From the NCBI GenBank assembly GCA_946535435.1, contig CAMNDM010000012.1, positions 18,463-82,462 on the forward strand: a stretch of DNA of 64,000 nucleotides, given 5' to 3'. Positions within the stretch are counted from its first letter, which is position 1. Each line of letters begins with the position of its first letter. The position numbers were made by a program, and so were the translations under genes. Source of the stretch: Physcocola sp002396385. GTDB lineage: Bacteria > Bacteroidota > Bacteroidia > Bacteroidales > Paludibacteraceae. This document shows, in pieces, positions 8,168 through 16,331 of the stretch. Below the pieces are notes generated by a model, which was given only the letters and a program-made list of their open reading frames with translations, was not told the DNA's origin and made no database searches.

Positions 8168-8897
8168 TGTAGGTCATAATCTGCTTCGTTTGAAGGGCGC
8201 CGTTCTTGCGGTTCTCATCCTCTCGTCGTGTGCCAATGCCGCCGAACCCGATTCAACGGCAAGGACTTCTGTCTCCGTTTCCGGCTCTGTCGATGGACAC
8301 AACTTTGTCGATGTGGGGCTTCCTGTGTTGTGGGCTACTGCCAATGTGGGGGCTAAAACGCCGGCCGAGGAGGGAGAAGTGGTCGCTTGGGGCGAATTGG
8401 TCTCGAATGTGGAGTTCGATTGGCACACCTATAAATATAGCGGCGATAGCTGCACCTCTATTAAAAAGTACTGTATGGCGGCGGATTATGGACTGGTTGA
8501 TGCTGTTTCTGAATTGACGGCCGAAGACGATGCCGCAGTCGCTAATTGGAGCGACAACTGGCGAACTCCTACTGAAGACGATTTTAATGCGTTGCGCATG
8601 TGCTGCTCGTGGGAATGGGTCGACGATTTCGACAGTACCGGGGTTTGTGGACTCTGGGGAATCAGTAAGATCAATGGTAACACCATCTTTTTCCCTGCTT
8701 CCGAGTACGAAGAGTCGAAAGATGACCCTAAAACCTATTTCCAAGGCTGGTATTGGACTGCCTCGCTCGGCTCTGGTGAAAATGGAACGGCTTTACAGTT
8801 CGTTTTCAAGAAGGGAGCTAAAATGGAAGATATTGGGGTGATGCCTGTCCCGAGATGCTACGGGCGGCTAGTCAGACCTGTGACAAACAAAAAATGA
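8154..8897 (+). CDS. FISUMP-domain lipoprotein
   Basis: About 247 residues from ATG 8154; an in-frame TTG at 8139 would add five. A lipobox (LAVLILSSC) suggests outer-membrane lipid anchoring. The body has the repeated Bacteroidetes pattern of FISUMP/major-paralogous domains: NFVDVGLPVLWATANVGAKT, EGEVVAWGE, NWRTPTEDDFNALRMCCSW, GWYWTASL and RLVRPV at the end. Members are secreted or surface proteins of unknown activity, often lectin-like in fold. It lies between the two identical tRNA-Pro genes and overlaps the frameshifted small gene by 14 nt. Confidence 0.8.
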   Translation: MHLDNVGHNLLRLKGAVLAVLILSSCANAAEPDSTARTSVSVSGSVDGHNFVDVGLPVLWATANVGAKTPAEEGEVVAWGELVSNVEFDWHTYKYSGDSCTSIKKYCMAADYGLVDAVSELTAEDDAAVANWSDNWRTPTEDDFNALRMCCSWEWVDDFDSTGVCGLWGISKINGNTIFFPASEYEESKDDPKTYFQGWYWTASLGSGENGTALQFVFKKGAKMEDIGVMPVPRCYGRLVRPVTNKK

Positions 8898-8935
8898 CGT
8901 TTTTCTGCTATATTTCGCAAAAAAGCGTCCAATCG

Positions 8936-8967
8936 TTTGGATAGTTTGAAAAAGAAGACTAATTTTG
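8936..8967 (+). promoter_or_regulatory. Promoter of the second tRNA-Pro gene
   Basis: TTTG (8936-8939) and TAATTTTG (8960-8967) are 20 nt apart, a consensus Bacteroidetes promoter ending 19 nt before the tRNA. Confidence 0.6.
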
Positions 8968-8986
8968 CAATGCAATAAAGCACTAA

Positions 8987-9060
8987 CGAGATGTAGCGCA
9001 GTTGGCTAGCGCATCTGGTTTGGGACCAGAGGGTCGGGGGTTCGAATCCCTTCATCTCGA
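8987..9060 (+). tRNA. tRNA-Pro (anticodon TGG), copy 2
   Basis: Same 74-nt sequence and fold as copy 1 at 7782-7855. The immediate flanks differ, although both copies are followed by an intrinsic terminator of similar design. Confidence 0.96.
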
Positions 9061-9063
9061 CTG

Positions 9064-9095
9064 AAAGGCGGTTTGATTTTTCAAGCCGCTTTTTT
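9064..9095 (+). terminator. Terminator after tRNA-Pro copy 2
   Basis: GGCGGTTTGA pairs with TCAAGCCGCT (one G-T pair) and is followed by a T-run. Confidence 0.7.
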
Positions 9096-9123
9096 GTTTT
9101 CATACCGTTCTGTCCTACTTTTG
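9093..9123 (+). promoter_or_regulatory. Promoter of the DUF4954 gene
   Basis: TTTG at 9093-9096, within the preceding terminator's T-run, and TACTTTTG at 9116-9123 are spaced by 19 nt. The ATG follows at 9148. Confidence 0.55.
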
Positions 9124-9147
9124 TGTAGTTATATAAATTCTTCTGTA

Positions 9148-11031
9148 ATGAGGACACTCTCTACTTCTGAAATTAATGCGTTGCAACAGCAAGGCTGCCT
9201 GGCCGACGATTGGACTGCTGTGACTGTTGCCGATGCTTTCAATCCACAATATATCCGAAACGTACGTTTTTCTGGCTCGGTTGAGTTAGGTCGCTTTGAA
9301 CAGACTTTTGTCGCTGCTGACGGATTCCCCCGACATTCGGGCATCTATAATGCGGTGTTGCACAACTGCAAAGTGGGTGACGACTGCTACATTGGTAACG
9401 TTCGCGACCATATTGCCAACTATAGTATCGGAAACAACACCTTTATTAATAATGTCGGTTTGTTGGCTTGCTCTGGGCTCTGCTCTTTTGGTAATGGGGT
9501 CAAGGTGGCTGCATTGAACGAGGGTGGAGGACGTGAAATTGCCGTCTGCGACCAGTTCTCGTCCCAACTGGGATACTTTATGGCGATGTTCCGCAACCGT
9601 GTGGAGGCAATTAGTCATATAGAGTCGTTGGTTGATGCGTATACAGAAGGGAAAAAGTCGAGTATGGGCACTATCGGCAATGCTGCAACCATTGTTAACT
9701 GTGGTACCATTTCGGGTGTGAACATCGGTTCTGGCGCACGTTTAGATGGTTGCTCGCTGTTGCAGAACGGTACGGTCCTTAGTTCGACTGACGCTCCTTC
9801 TGTTGTAGGGGCTGATGTGATTGCCCACGACTTTATTTTCTGCAAGTCGGTCAAGGTGACTGCTGGTGCGCAACTGCTGCGCTGTTATGTGGGTGAAGGT
9901 TCGCAGGTTGGTGAGCAGTTCGCTGCTACCGACTGTTTCATTTCGTGCAACTGCCAGTTCTTCCATGGCGAGGCGGCTTCTATGTTTGCCGGTCCGTATA
10001 CTGTCAGCCATCACAAGGCAACTCTGCTGATTGCCATTTCTATGTCGTTCTTCAATGCGGGTAGTGGTAGCAACCAGAGTAACCACGCCTACAAGTTGGG
10101 GCCTAACCACCAGGGGGTGCTCGACAGGGGATCGAAGTTGGCGAGTTCGTCTTATTTGTTATGGCCGGCCCATTTGGGTGCGTTTACTACCGTCTTGGGT
10201 AGCCATAAGGAGCACCCCGATACTACAGGCCTGCCGTTTTCATACCTTATCGATAACCACGGGGTCCCTTACATCTCTCCGGGGACTAACCTGAAGAGTG
10301 TGGGCACGCTGCGCGATGCCGATAAATTTCCTAAACGCGATGGCAGAAGCGAAGGCTGCTCCGACCTGGTGTCGTTCAATATGCTGAATCCGTTCACTAT
10401 TGCCCAAATATTAAGGGGTGTGGCTGTTTTGGAAGAATTGTTGGCCGAACCAGCTGATGAATATGTATATGGTGGCCTACGAATTAAGGCTAAGTCTGCT
10501 ACAAACGGACTCGAACTCTACCGCATGGCTCTGAATAAATATAAGGGTGACCTTTTGTTGAGGTGGGAGGCTGAGGGGCAACCTGCGCTCCTGACTGCCC
10601 AAAGCGATGTCTGGGTTGATTTGGGTGGACTGATTGTTCCTGCCGATGTGCTCGACCAGATGGGGGCTGTTAAGGATCTGGCTACCGCTAACGAATTTTT
10701 TGCCACATTAGAGGGACAATTGTCCGCATACGAATACGGATGGGCGGCTAAACTGTTCCCTGGTTTGTTTGAAGCAAAACAGAAAATGGCGGTGCTCGGC
10801 GATTGGCACGAGGCTTGTGTACGTTTAATTAACAGTGCGCTCGACGATGCGAAAAAGGAATTTGCTCCTGCTACAATGTTGGGCTACGGTCTCGATCCTG
10901 TGGGTGATTGCAAGGACGCGGATTTCAAAGCCTTGCGTGGCGAGTACGACGAGAATAGTTTTGTTAAGTCGCTCCGTTCTCAACTCGACGAGGTGCATGT
11001 GCGCTACTCTGAGGCGGTGTCTGTGTTGTAA
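9148..11031 (+). CDS. DUF4954 family protein with left-handed beta-helix repeats
   Basis: 627 residues from ATG 9148 (MRTLSTSEINALQQQG). An upstream in-frame start at 9073 would lie before the promoter and is rejected. The N-terminal two thirds carry hexapeptide-type repeats typical of nucleotidyltransferase/acyltransferase beta-helices (IGNVRDHIANYSIGNNTFIN, GTISGVNIGSGARLDGCSLL). The FSGSVELGRFE start and VAALNEGGGREIAVCDQFSS are typical of DUF4954. Function is unknown; the fold suggests a sugar-phosphate or acyl transfer-related role in the cytoplasm. It is monocistronic, with its own promoter and terminator. Confidence 0.85.
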   Translation: MRTLSTSEINALQQQGCLADDWTAVTVADAFNPQYIRNVRFSGSVELGRFEQTFVAADGFPRHSGIYNAVLHNCKVGDDCYIGNVRDHIANYSIGNNTFINNVGLLACSGLCSFGNGVKVAALNEGGGREIAVCDQFSSQLGYFMAMFRNRVEAISHIESLVDAYTEGKKSSMGTIGNAATIVNCGTISGVNIGSGARLDGCSLLQNGTVLSSTDAPSVVGADVIAHDFIFCKSVKVTAGAQLLRCYVGEGSQVGEQFAATDCFISCNCQFFHGEAASMFAGPYTVSHHKATLLIAISMSFFNAGSGSNQSNHAYKLGPNHQGVLDRGSKLASSSYLLWPAHLGAFTTVLGSHKEHPDTTGLPFSYLIDNHGVPYISPGTNLKSVGTLRDADKFPKRDGRSEGCSDLVSFNMLNPFTIAQILRGVAVLEELLAEPADEYVYGGLRIKAKSATNGLELYRMALNKYKGDLLLRWEAEGQPALLTAQSDVWVDLGGLIVPADVLDQMGAVKDLATANEFFATLEGQLSAYEYGWAAKLFPGLFEAKQKMAVLGDWHEACVRLINSALDDAKKEFAPATMLGYGLDPVGDCKDADFKALRGEYDENSFVKSLRSQLDEVHVRYSEAVSVL

Positions 11032-11058
11032 TTGGCGTCTTGAATGCTTCATCATACA

Positions 11059-11100
11059 AAACACCCCGTAGGTCAGAACGGCTTACGGGGTGTTTCTGTT
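11059..11100. terminator. Bidirectional terminator between convergent genes
   Basis: AAACACCCCGTA (11059-11070) pairs perfectly with TACGGGGTGTTT (11084-11095). A- and T-rich ends serve both the DUF4954 gene and the convergent MerR gene. Confidence 0.8.
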
Positions 11101-11110
11101 TTGGGTGTGC

Positions 11111-11932
11111 TTACTGCACTGGTACCTGTATTTCAGTCAACCATTCCGATTCGTTTTCCTTGTTCCATGGACCATCGATGTAGCTGAAACGTGGGTAACC
11201 AACAATCTGTAGGCCTTGTTCTTGAATGTAGGCGAGCACCTTGGTCATCGATTCCGAGAAGGTGGTATATGGACCGTAGTGACCGTAACACAGTGCTTTT
11301 GGAATAGCAGGTGCTTCGTAGAACTTTACAATGTCGGTGTCTTCGTGCATTTCGCCTACGGCTTCACAGTATTCCACATCGATGTTGGTGTCTTTGTGCT
11401 CCTTGTCGTGCTCGATGCTGTAGCAGTATTGTGGTTCGGGACAAGTGCAACCCAAACGCATCATTTCAGGACCGATAACACCCACACACAATTCTCCAAA
11501 ATCGTTATAAGTCTTGATGACTTGGCGGTGACTTGCTACAATACGGCTGGCTATACTCTTAATTTCAAATGTCTGTTTCATATTCATTCTATTTTCTGAG
11601 AATTCTTCCAGACTTTGCAGCTCGTTCAGTTGTTGCTGTAAACGCGTTAACTCGTTTATGCACACAGCCATCTTCTGACGGATGGTTTCTAAGTTGGGGC
11701 GGTCTTCTCCACGCTCGAAGATGTCGCAAATCTCCTCTAACGAAAGTCCGAGTCTTTTCAGGTGGAGTATGCGGTTCAGTTTTTGTGTCTGGTCTAGCGT
11801 ATAGTAGCGGTAACCCGTCCACTCGTCCACTTCTGCGGGTGTCAGCAGTCCTAACTCTTCGTAGTGTCTCAGCGTTTTAACGGTTACTCTGCAAAGTTTC
11901 GAGAACTCTCCAATTTTATACTTTTTGTTCAT
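11111..11932 (-). CDS. MerR-family transcriptional regulator with GyrI-like effector domain
   Basis: 273 residues from ATG 11932 (MNKKYKIGEFSK); an upstream in-frame ATG at 11956 adds eight atypical residues. The N-terminal winged helix is classic MerR (VTVKTLRHYEELGLLTPAEV, YRYYTLDQ). A dimerisation coiled coil (about 75-110) and a C-terminal GyrI/BmrR-type ligand domain follow (VASHRQVIKTYNDFGEL, CYGHYGPYTTFSESMTK, WLTEIQVPV). Such regulators bind hydrophobic or cationic ligands and untwist promoters with 19-bp spacers. Exactly such a promoter lies upstream, so autoregulation is likely. No other target is evident nearby. Confidence 0.9.
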   Translation of the reverse strand: MNKKYKIGEFSKLCRVTVKTLRHYEELGLLTPAEVDEWTGYRYYTLDQTQKLNRILHLKRLGLSLEEICDIFERGEDRPNLETIRQKMAVCINELTRLQQQLNELQSLEEFSENRMNMKQTFEIKSIASRIVASHRQVIKTYNDFGELCVGVIGPEMMRLGCTCPEPQYCYSIEHDKEHKDTNIDVEYCEAVGEMHEDTDIVKFYEAPAIPKALCYGHYGPYTTFSESMTKVLAYIQEQGLQIVGYPRFSYIDGPWNKENESEWLTEIQVPVQ

Positions 11933-11972
11933 TTTCGTAATTGTTTGTTTGCGCATCCATTGAATTACGTTG

Positions 11973-12005
11973 CAAAGTTAAGCCCTACCCTAAGGTACGA
12001 GTCAA
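11973..12005 (-). promoter_or_regulatory. MerR-type promoter with 19-bp spacer and operator dyad
   Basis: Minus strand: TTGACT (12000-12005), a 19-nt spacer containing the dyad TACCTTAGGGTA, and TAACTTTG (11973-11980), which fits TAnnTTTG. The long spacer with a central dyad is diagnostic of MerR control. A near-inverted copy of the spacer sequence (CCTTGGGGTAGGGCC) lies at 12034-12048; together they could form a 15-bp stem with a large loop downstream of the LOG gene. Confidence 0.75.
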
Positions 12006-12074
12006 GAGAAAATTTCGCTTTTTTCGTTTTATCCTTGGGGTAGGGCCTTTAACTGTTTGTATTACAGCTGTGAC

Positions 12075-13181
12075 TTATCCGAATTTTTCTATCTCGTTAA
12101 TCACTGAGTCTGGGTCATCGTTCAGCGAGAGGAGCAGGTTTTTGTATTTGCCGGCTTTTGCCAGTTGCTGCAGCAACGGATAAATTGGCATTTCCTCTGT
12201 CCAGAACTTGGTGCCAAGGAAGGCCATCGGGCTGGCATAGCCGAAACTGAGGTAGTGGTTCTGTACGGCGTCTTGGAAGATTTCCTGCATGGTGCCGGCA
12301 CTGCCGGGAGTGTATATGATGCCGCCTTTGGCGATGGTCAGGATGCCGTCTTCACGGATGCTGTTGTCGAAGTATTTGGCTATATGGGTGGCAAACGGCG
12401 TGGCTGGTTCGTGGCCGTATAGCCAAGTGGGAACGCCCAAACTGCAGTATTGCGTTTGTTCGTACTTTTCAAGTACGCGGAAGGCGGTGGTTATCCATTC
12501 CGAATCTTTGAACGAGGGTGCTGTTTGCAGCATGGCTATGGCATCGGCGGTTTCCGCTTCAGTGCGTCCTGCCATCCATGCGCCCAAATGGGTCGCTTCC
12601 ATAGCACCGGGTCCGCCTCCGCTAACCATTAGATAACCCCTTTCGGTTAGCTTTTTGCTGATGTCGACAATCTGGCTGAACATATCGTCGGTTCGCAATA
12701 GGCCGTGCCCTCCCATAATCCCTACAATTTTCCTCTCGTCGAAGTTGCCCAGAAAGTCGTGCAGGGCATCGCTCATGGCGTGGTCGTGCAGGGCGCGGGC
12801 CAGGGTCTCCTTAATGTCGGTGGCTTTCTCGCCGGTCCATTTATAGTGGCGGTAGACGCGTTGGTCGTAGCAGTTCTCGTAGCTGTTGGCCTTCCCAAGA
12901 TTAAAACCCTCATAGAGCGAGGCCGCATTGTAGAGCGAACTGCGGAACGGATTGTAGGGCATGTCTATCTGTGGAAATATCAGGCAGTTGCTTGATATTA
13001 GACGATGATAGCTTTCGGGAAGCGAGCATCCCAGAAAAATGCAGTCTTCGAAACGGAAGGGGCGGTTGGGGCCTTCTATTCTGTTGAAATCGAGATTTTG
13101 GAAGGCGTAATGGCTGAAGATGTGGCTTTTGGCTCCTTCCTCGAAAAACTGGTCTAATGTCGTTATTTCCTTATAGTTCAT
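12075..13181 (-). CDS. LOG-family Rossmann-fold protein (putative nucleotide 5'-monophosphate nucleosidase)
   Basis: 368 residues. The C-terminal half is a LOG/lysine-decarboxylase-like domain with GIMGGHG (about 154-160), SGGGPGAMEATHLGA (about 187-201) and TPGSAGTMQE (about 291-300), a variant of the PGGxGTxxE motif. The N-terminal 150 residues are typical of the larger nucleosidase type such as PpnN. LOG proteins hydrolyse nucleoside monophosphates to base plus ribose 5-phosphate. The gene is 7 nt downstream of the lipid A deacylase gene on the same strand. Exact substrate is not deducible. Confidence 0.8.
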   Translation of the reverse strand: MNYKEITTLDQFFEEGAKSHIFSHYAFQNLDFNRIEGPNRPFRFEDCIFLGCSLPESYHRLISSNCLIFPQIDMPYNPFRSSLYNAASLYEGFNLGKANSYENCYDQRVYRHYKWTGEKATDIKETLARALHDHAMSDALHDFLGNFDERKIVGIMGGHGLLRTDDMFSQIVDISKKLTERGYLMVSGGGPGAMEATHLGAWMAGRTEAETADAIAMLQTAPSFKDSEWITTAFRVLEKYEQTQYCSLGVPTWLYGHEPATPFATHIAKYFDNSIREDGILTIAKGGIIYTPGSAGTMQEIFQDAVQNHYLSFGYASPMAFLGTKFWTEEMPIYPLLQQLAKAGKYKNLLLSLNDDPDSVINEIEKFG

Positions 13182-13188
13182 TGGTCGC

Positions 13189-14526
13189 TTATTTTGTGGA
13201 CTGTTTCTTCTGCCCCCATGGGGTTTTGCTGTCGAAGGTGTATCCCAAACTCCAGTAGATAAACTGGGCTTTACTCAGCCTTATTGCGCGGATGCCGCAA
13301 GTGCCGTAAAGGTGTTTGTTGAAGTTGGCGGCCACACCTACAATCTGGTAGAAACGGCTGGTTTTCTCCACTTCGTGCTTCAAATCGTAACCCAGTTGGC
13401 CGAAGTAGTTGAAGTAGGGGGTCCGCAGTTCGCCCTTGGCCGAAAGTCCAATCTGAATGCGGTCGCCGGTAGGTCCGAGGTGCAGGTGGTTGTATACCAA
13501 TCCGTCGCGGCCAGTCTCTTGGTGTACCGATGCGTTGTTGCTCTCATCGTAGACGAGGTCGATGCTTGGCCCGTAGTACCATTTATAGTTCGGCGAGTAG
13601 AGTGGAGCATAACTCAGTTGGAAGACCCGGAACGTATGGTCGTAGTACTCGTTTTTGAGTCCCGAGCCCACAGTGTCCATATAGAGTTGTCGTTTGCTGA
13701 CGGTGAAGGTGAACTCGTGTTTGAGGTGCTTCTCGTAAGGTGCTTTAAGGTTCATGTTCGGGTAAGTCTCGCGCAACTCGCCAGCGTTTTGATGTCCGAA
13801 AGTGTACGAAGGGTCGTCCCAACGGTAGGCCAGTTCCACCATAGGCGACCACAGGTTCATACCCTTGTTCGGAACGTGTGTGGCACCGTTGCTGAAATGG
13901 GTGAAGCCGCCTCCCAGTTTAATGTCGAAATGTTTGGCCACTTGCCACTCGAAAAAGAGGTTGAAGCCGATGTGGGCGTTCTCGCGTGAACCGATGGTGA
14001 TGTTGTCGGGGGCGTTAATGTCGTCGTAGTGTCCCCAATTGGCGCTGTAACCTAAGTTCCATTCGTATTGCAGGTAGCAGCGTTGGCTGAATTCGGCCAA
14101 CGACCCGCCGTGAAAGACAAAGAACGAGAACGGGTGCCCGTAGTAGTCGCTATCGTCGAAACGGGCGGTGTAGAAGCCTATGCCGGTGTAGGGCTTGTGG
14201 TAGTTGAGGTTCATCGGCGAGTTGCCGGGTACGCCTATGGCGAACTTTGTGGCAAAGGCGCGGTAGCCCAGTTTGCGTCCGTCCTGTTTCAGAAAGTCGT
14301 TCGTTTTCAGCATCTGTCCCTGATCGTATTTGACCGATATAGATTTCGGCCGTTTGGTGTCGTTCGGGTCTGGCAGGGGCAGGGTTGAATAGGTGTGTGC
14401 GAAGGGGGTGATGTCAACCCTGTATGGTTTGACGCTGTCGGTTGCGGTAGAGTCGTTGCCGATAGGGTCCGAGGCGTAGGCCGATGCGGCAATCAGCAGC
14501 GTAAATAGGGTAAATGAGCGTTTCAT
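13189..14526 (-). CDS. PagL-like lipid A acyloxyacyl hydrolase (outer membrane)
   Basis: 445 residues with a signal peptide (MKRSFTLFTLLIAASAYA). The C-terminal part is a beta-barrel similar to PagL, with the catalytic-type motif GGGFTHFSNGATHVPNKG (H210, S212) and a candidate acid at E231. PagL removes the 3-O acyl chain of lipid A, lowering endotoxicity. The long N-terminal extension is common in Bacteroidetes members. It is 2 nt downstream of the CorC-like gene, so the three genes from 15614 to 12075 look like one operon. Confidence 0.75.
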   Translation of the reverse strand: MKRSFTLFTLLIAASAYASDPIGNDSTATDSVKPYRVDITPFAHTYSTLPLPDPNDTKRPKSISVKYDQGQMLKTNDFLKQDGRKLGYRAFATKFAIGVPGNSPMNLNYHKPYTGIGFYTARFDDSDYYGHPFSFFVFHGGSLAEFSQRCYLQYEWNLGYSANWGHYDDINAPDNITIGSRENAHIGFNLFFEWQVAKHFDIKLGGGFTHFSNGATHVPNKGMNLWSPMVELAYRWDDPSYTFGHQNAGELRETYPNMNLKAPYEKHLKHEFTFTVSKRQLYMDTVGSGLKNEYYDHTFRVFQLSYAPLYSPNYKWYYGPSIDLVYDESNNASVHQETGRDGLVYNHLHLGPTGDRIQIGLSAKGELRTPYFNYFGQLGYDLKHEVEKTSRFYQIVGVAANFNKHLYGTCGIRAIRLSKAQFIYWSLGYTFDSKTPWGQKKQSTK

Positions 14527-14528
14527 TT

Positions 14529-15614
14529 TTAGTCGTCTAGCTCTTGGTTGTTATCTTCGTTAATGTCGTCGGTCGGTAGTTTTACCCCCATCTTGGCAGC
14601 CCGTTTTTCCCACTGCTCTTTGGCCAACTGCTGCATGTCGATGTTGGCATCGGTTTCATCGGTGATTTCCAAACCGAGAATGGTTTCTAAGACGTCTTCC
14701 AGCGTCACAATGCCCTCAACACCGCCATATTCGTCAATCACCAGGGCTATTTGTTCCTTGCTTGCGATCATGTGGTCGTAGAAGCGGAGGATGGAAGTGT
14801 GTTCGTAACAGCAGGCAATGGGGCGCTTAATGGCGCGTAGCTTCGCCTGCTTGTCGTCGTTGGCCAGGTGGAGGAGGATGTCGCTTTTCAAAACGAAACC
14901 CGTAATGTTGTCGAGTGAGTCGTGGTAGACGGGTATGCGCGAGTAACGTAAAAAGTCTTTTTTGTGGAAGAATTCCTCCAGAGTCAGGTCTTCTTGTGCG
15001 GCCAGCACCACCGTGCGCGGTGTCATGATGCTGTGTACCTTGATGCCGCGCATCTTTATGAGGTTGTTGATGATTTTACTCTCGTTTGCGTTGAATACAC
15101 CCTCTTTCTCGGCTATGTTGGTCATTGCGGCAACCTCTTCGCGGCTGACGGTGGCTGTTGACTTTTTGGGTGAGATGATGCGGGTAAGCAACAGGGCGAT
15201 CAGTAAGACAGGGTAGGTGATCCAGATATAGAATTGGCAGATGTAGGCAACCGGTATGCATAACTGCCGCCAATAGTGTATACCTATGGTCTTGGGTATA
15301 ATCTCTGAGAATATCAGTATCATTACCGTCATCACTGCCGAGGCGACTCCGAAAAACTCGGAACCGAAGACTTCGGTAACCTGGGCGCCTACACCGGCGG
15401 CTCCGGTTGTGTTGGCTACAGTGTTGAATATAAGGATGGAAGTGGTGGCTTTTTCGGTGTGCTGTTTCAAACTTTTCAACAAACGCCCGCCTTTGCCTCT
15501 CGATGCAAGCATCTCGGCATACGAAGTCGATGTGGACAGCATGGTCGCCTCCATTACAGAACATAGGAACGACAGACAGACTGTCGCCATAAGAATGATG
15601 ATTAACAGTGTCAT
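14529..15614 (-). CDS. CNNM/CorC-type membrane protein with paired CBS domains (hemolysin C family)
   Basis: 361 residues. The N-terminal DUF21/CNNM membrane domain (about 1-150, several helices) is followed by a CBS pair (about 190-320; IMTPRTVVLAAQEDLTLEEF, LVIDEYGGVEGIVTLEDVLE) with an acidic tail. The usual C-terminal transporter-associated domain is missing, as in many short members. These proteins are linked to Mg/Co efflux or cation homeostasis. The gene starts an operon with the PagL-like and LOG genes. Confidence 0.88.
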   Translation of the reverse strand: MTLLIIILMATVCLSFLCSVMEATMLSTSTSYAEMLASRGKGGRLLKSLKQHTEKATTSILIFNTVANTTGAAGVGAQVTEVFGSEFFGVASAVMTVMILIFSEIIPKTIGIHYWRQLCIPVAYICQFYIWITYPVLLIALLLTRIISPKKSTATVSREEVAAMTNIAEKEGVFNANESKIINNLIKMRGIKVHSIMTPRTVVLAAQEDLTLEEFFHKKDFLRYSRIPVYHDSLDNITGFVLKSDILLHLANDDKQAKLRAIKRPIACCYEHTSILRFYDHMIASKEQIALVIDEYGGVEGIVTLEDVLETILGLEITDETDANIDMQQLAKEQWEKRAAKMGVKLPTDDINEDNNQELDD

Positions 15615-15633
15615 TAGTGGGTTTTCTTTACTG

Positions 15634-15641
15634 CAAAAATA
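15634..15641 (-). promoter_or_regulatory. Promoter -7 box of the CorC-PagL-LOG operon
   Basis: TATTTTTG on the minus strand, 20 nt before the CorC-like ATG. Confidence 0.5.
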
Positions 15642-15704
15642 GTGGTTTTGCTACAATTTTTAATATTTTTCAACAAAACGGAGACTATATATTATAGATT
15701 TTTA

Positions 15705-15712
15705 TAAATTTG
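15705..15712 (+). promoter_or_regulatory. Promoter -7 box of the MORN gene
   Basis: TAAATTTG, matching TAnnTTTG, 54 nt before the ATG at 15766. It is divergent from the CorC-like promoter. Confidence 0.5.
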
Positions 15713-15765
15713 CAAAGCACGCGAATATCCATCTGTAGGGTCTAATGTGTTTAAACTGAAAAAGG

Positions 15766-16236
15766 ATGAAAACAAAAGCTTTATTTATAGCCGCTGCTAT
15801 GCTGCTAGTTTGCAGTTCAGCGAATGCACAGTGTAAGGGCAAATGCCGCAATGGTAAGGGTGTCTATACCGACGTTGATAACGGATGGGTATACGATGGC
15901 ACATTCAAAGACGGCTTGTTCGAAGGTAAGGGTACCATTACTTATAAGAGTGGTGCCAAGTATACAGGCGATTTCAAGTCTGGCAAACGCGAGGGTAAAG
16001 GTACTTACACCTATCCTACCGGTGATATCTACACCGGCGATTTCAAGAATGGCCTGCCCGATGGTAAGGGTATCTATACTTTTGCTACCGGCGACCGTTA
16101 CGAGGGCGACTTCAAGGAAGGCAAGCGCGAAGGACGCGGTACCTACACTTTCTCAAGCGGTACCCAGCAAATTGGCGAATTTGAGGCTGGTGAGTTGGTT
16201 GAAGAAATCAAGATCATCCGTAAAAAGAAGGAATAA
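15766..16236 (+). CDS. Exported MORN-repeat protein
   Basis: 156 residues with a signal peptide (MKTKALFIAAAMLLVCSSANA) and about five MORN repeats of the form YTGDFKxGxxEGKGTYTY (about residues 40-140), ending in a Lys-rich tail. MORN repeats form an elongated beta-sheet used for protein or membrane contacts. The location should be periplasmic or surface. Its partner is unknown. It is monocistronic, with its own promoter and terminator. Confidence 0.88.
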   Translation: MKTKALFIAAAMLLVCSSANAQCKGKCRNGKGVYTDVDNGWVYDGTFKDGLFEGKGTITYKSGAKYTGDFKSGKREGKGTYTYPTGDIYTGDFKNGLPDGKGIYTFATGDRYEGDFKEGKREGRGTYTFSSGTQQIGEFEAGELVEEIKIIRKKKE

Positions 16237-16259
16237 TCTTTTTTGTTAACCATATAGAC

Positions 16260-16293
16260 AGGGCTGAACCCGAACGGGTTCGGCCCTTTTTCT
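16260..16293 (+). terminator. Terminator of the MORN gene
   Basis: AGGGCTGAACCC pairs with GGGTTCGGCCCT (one G-T pair), followed by a T-run. Confidence 0.8.
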
Positions 16294-16301
16294 TATCTTT
16301 G
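16294..16301 (+). promoter_or_regulatory. Promoter -7 box of the MATE transporter gene
   Basis: TATCTTTG, matching TAnnTTTG, directly after the preceding terminator and 30 nt before the ATG at 16332. Confidence 0.55.
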
Positions 16302-16331
16302 TGCCCGCTAATGGGAGAGATGGATATATAG

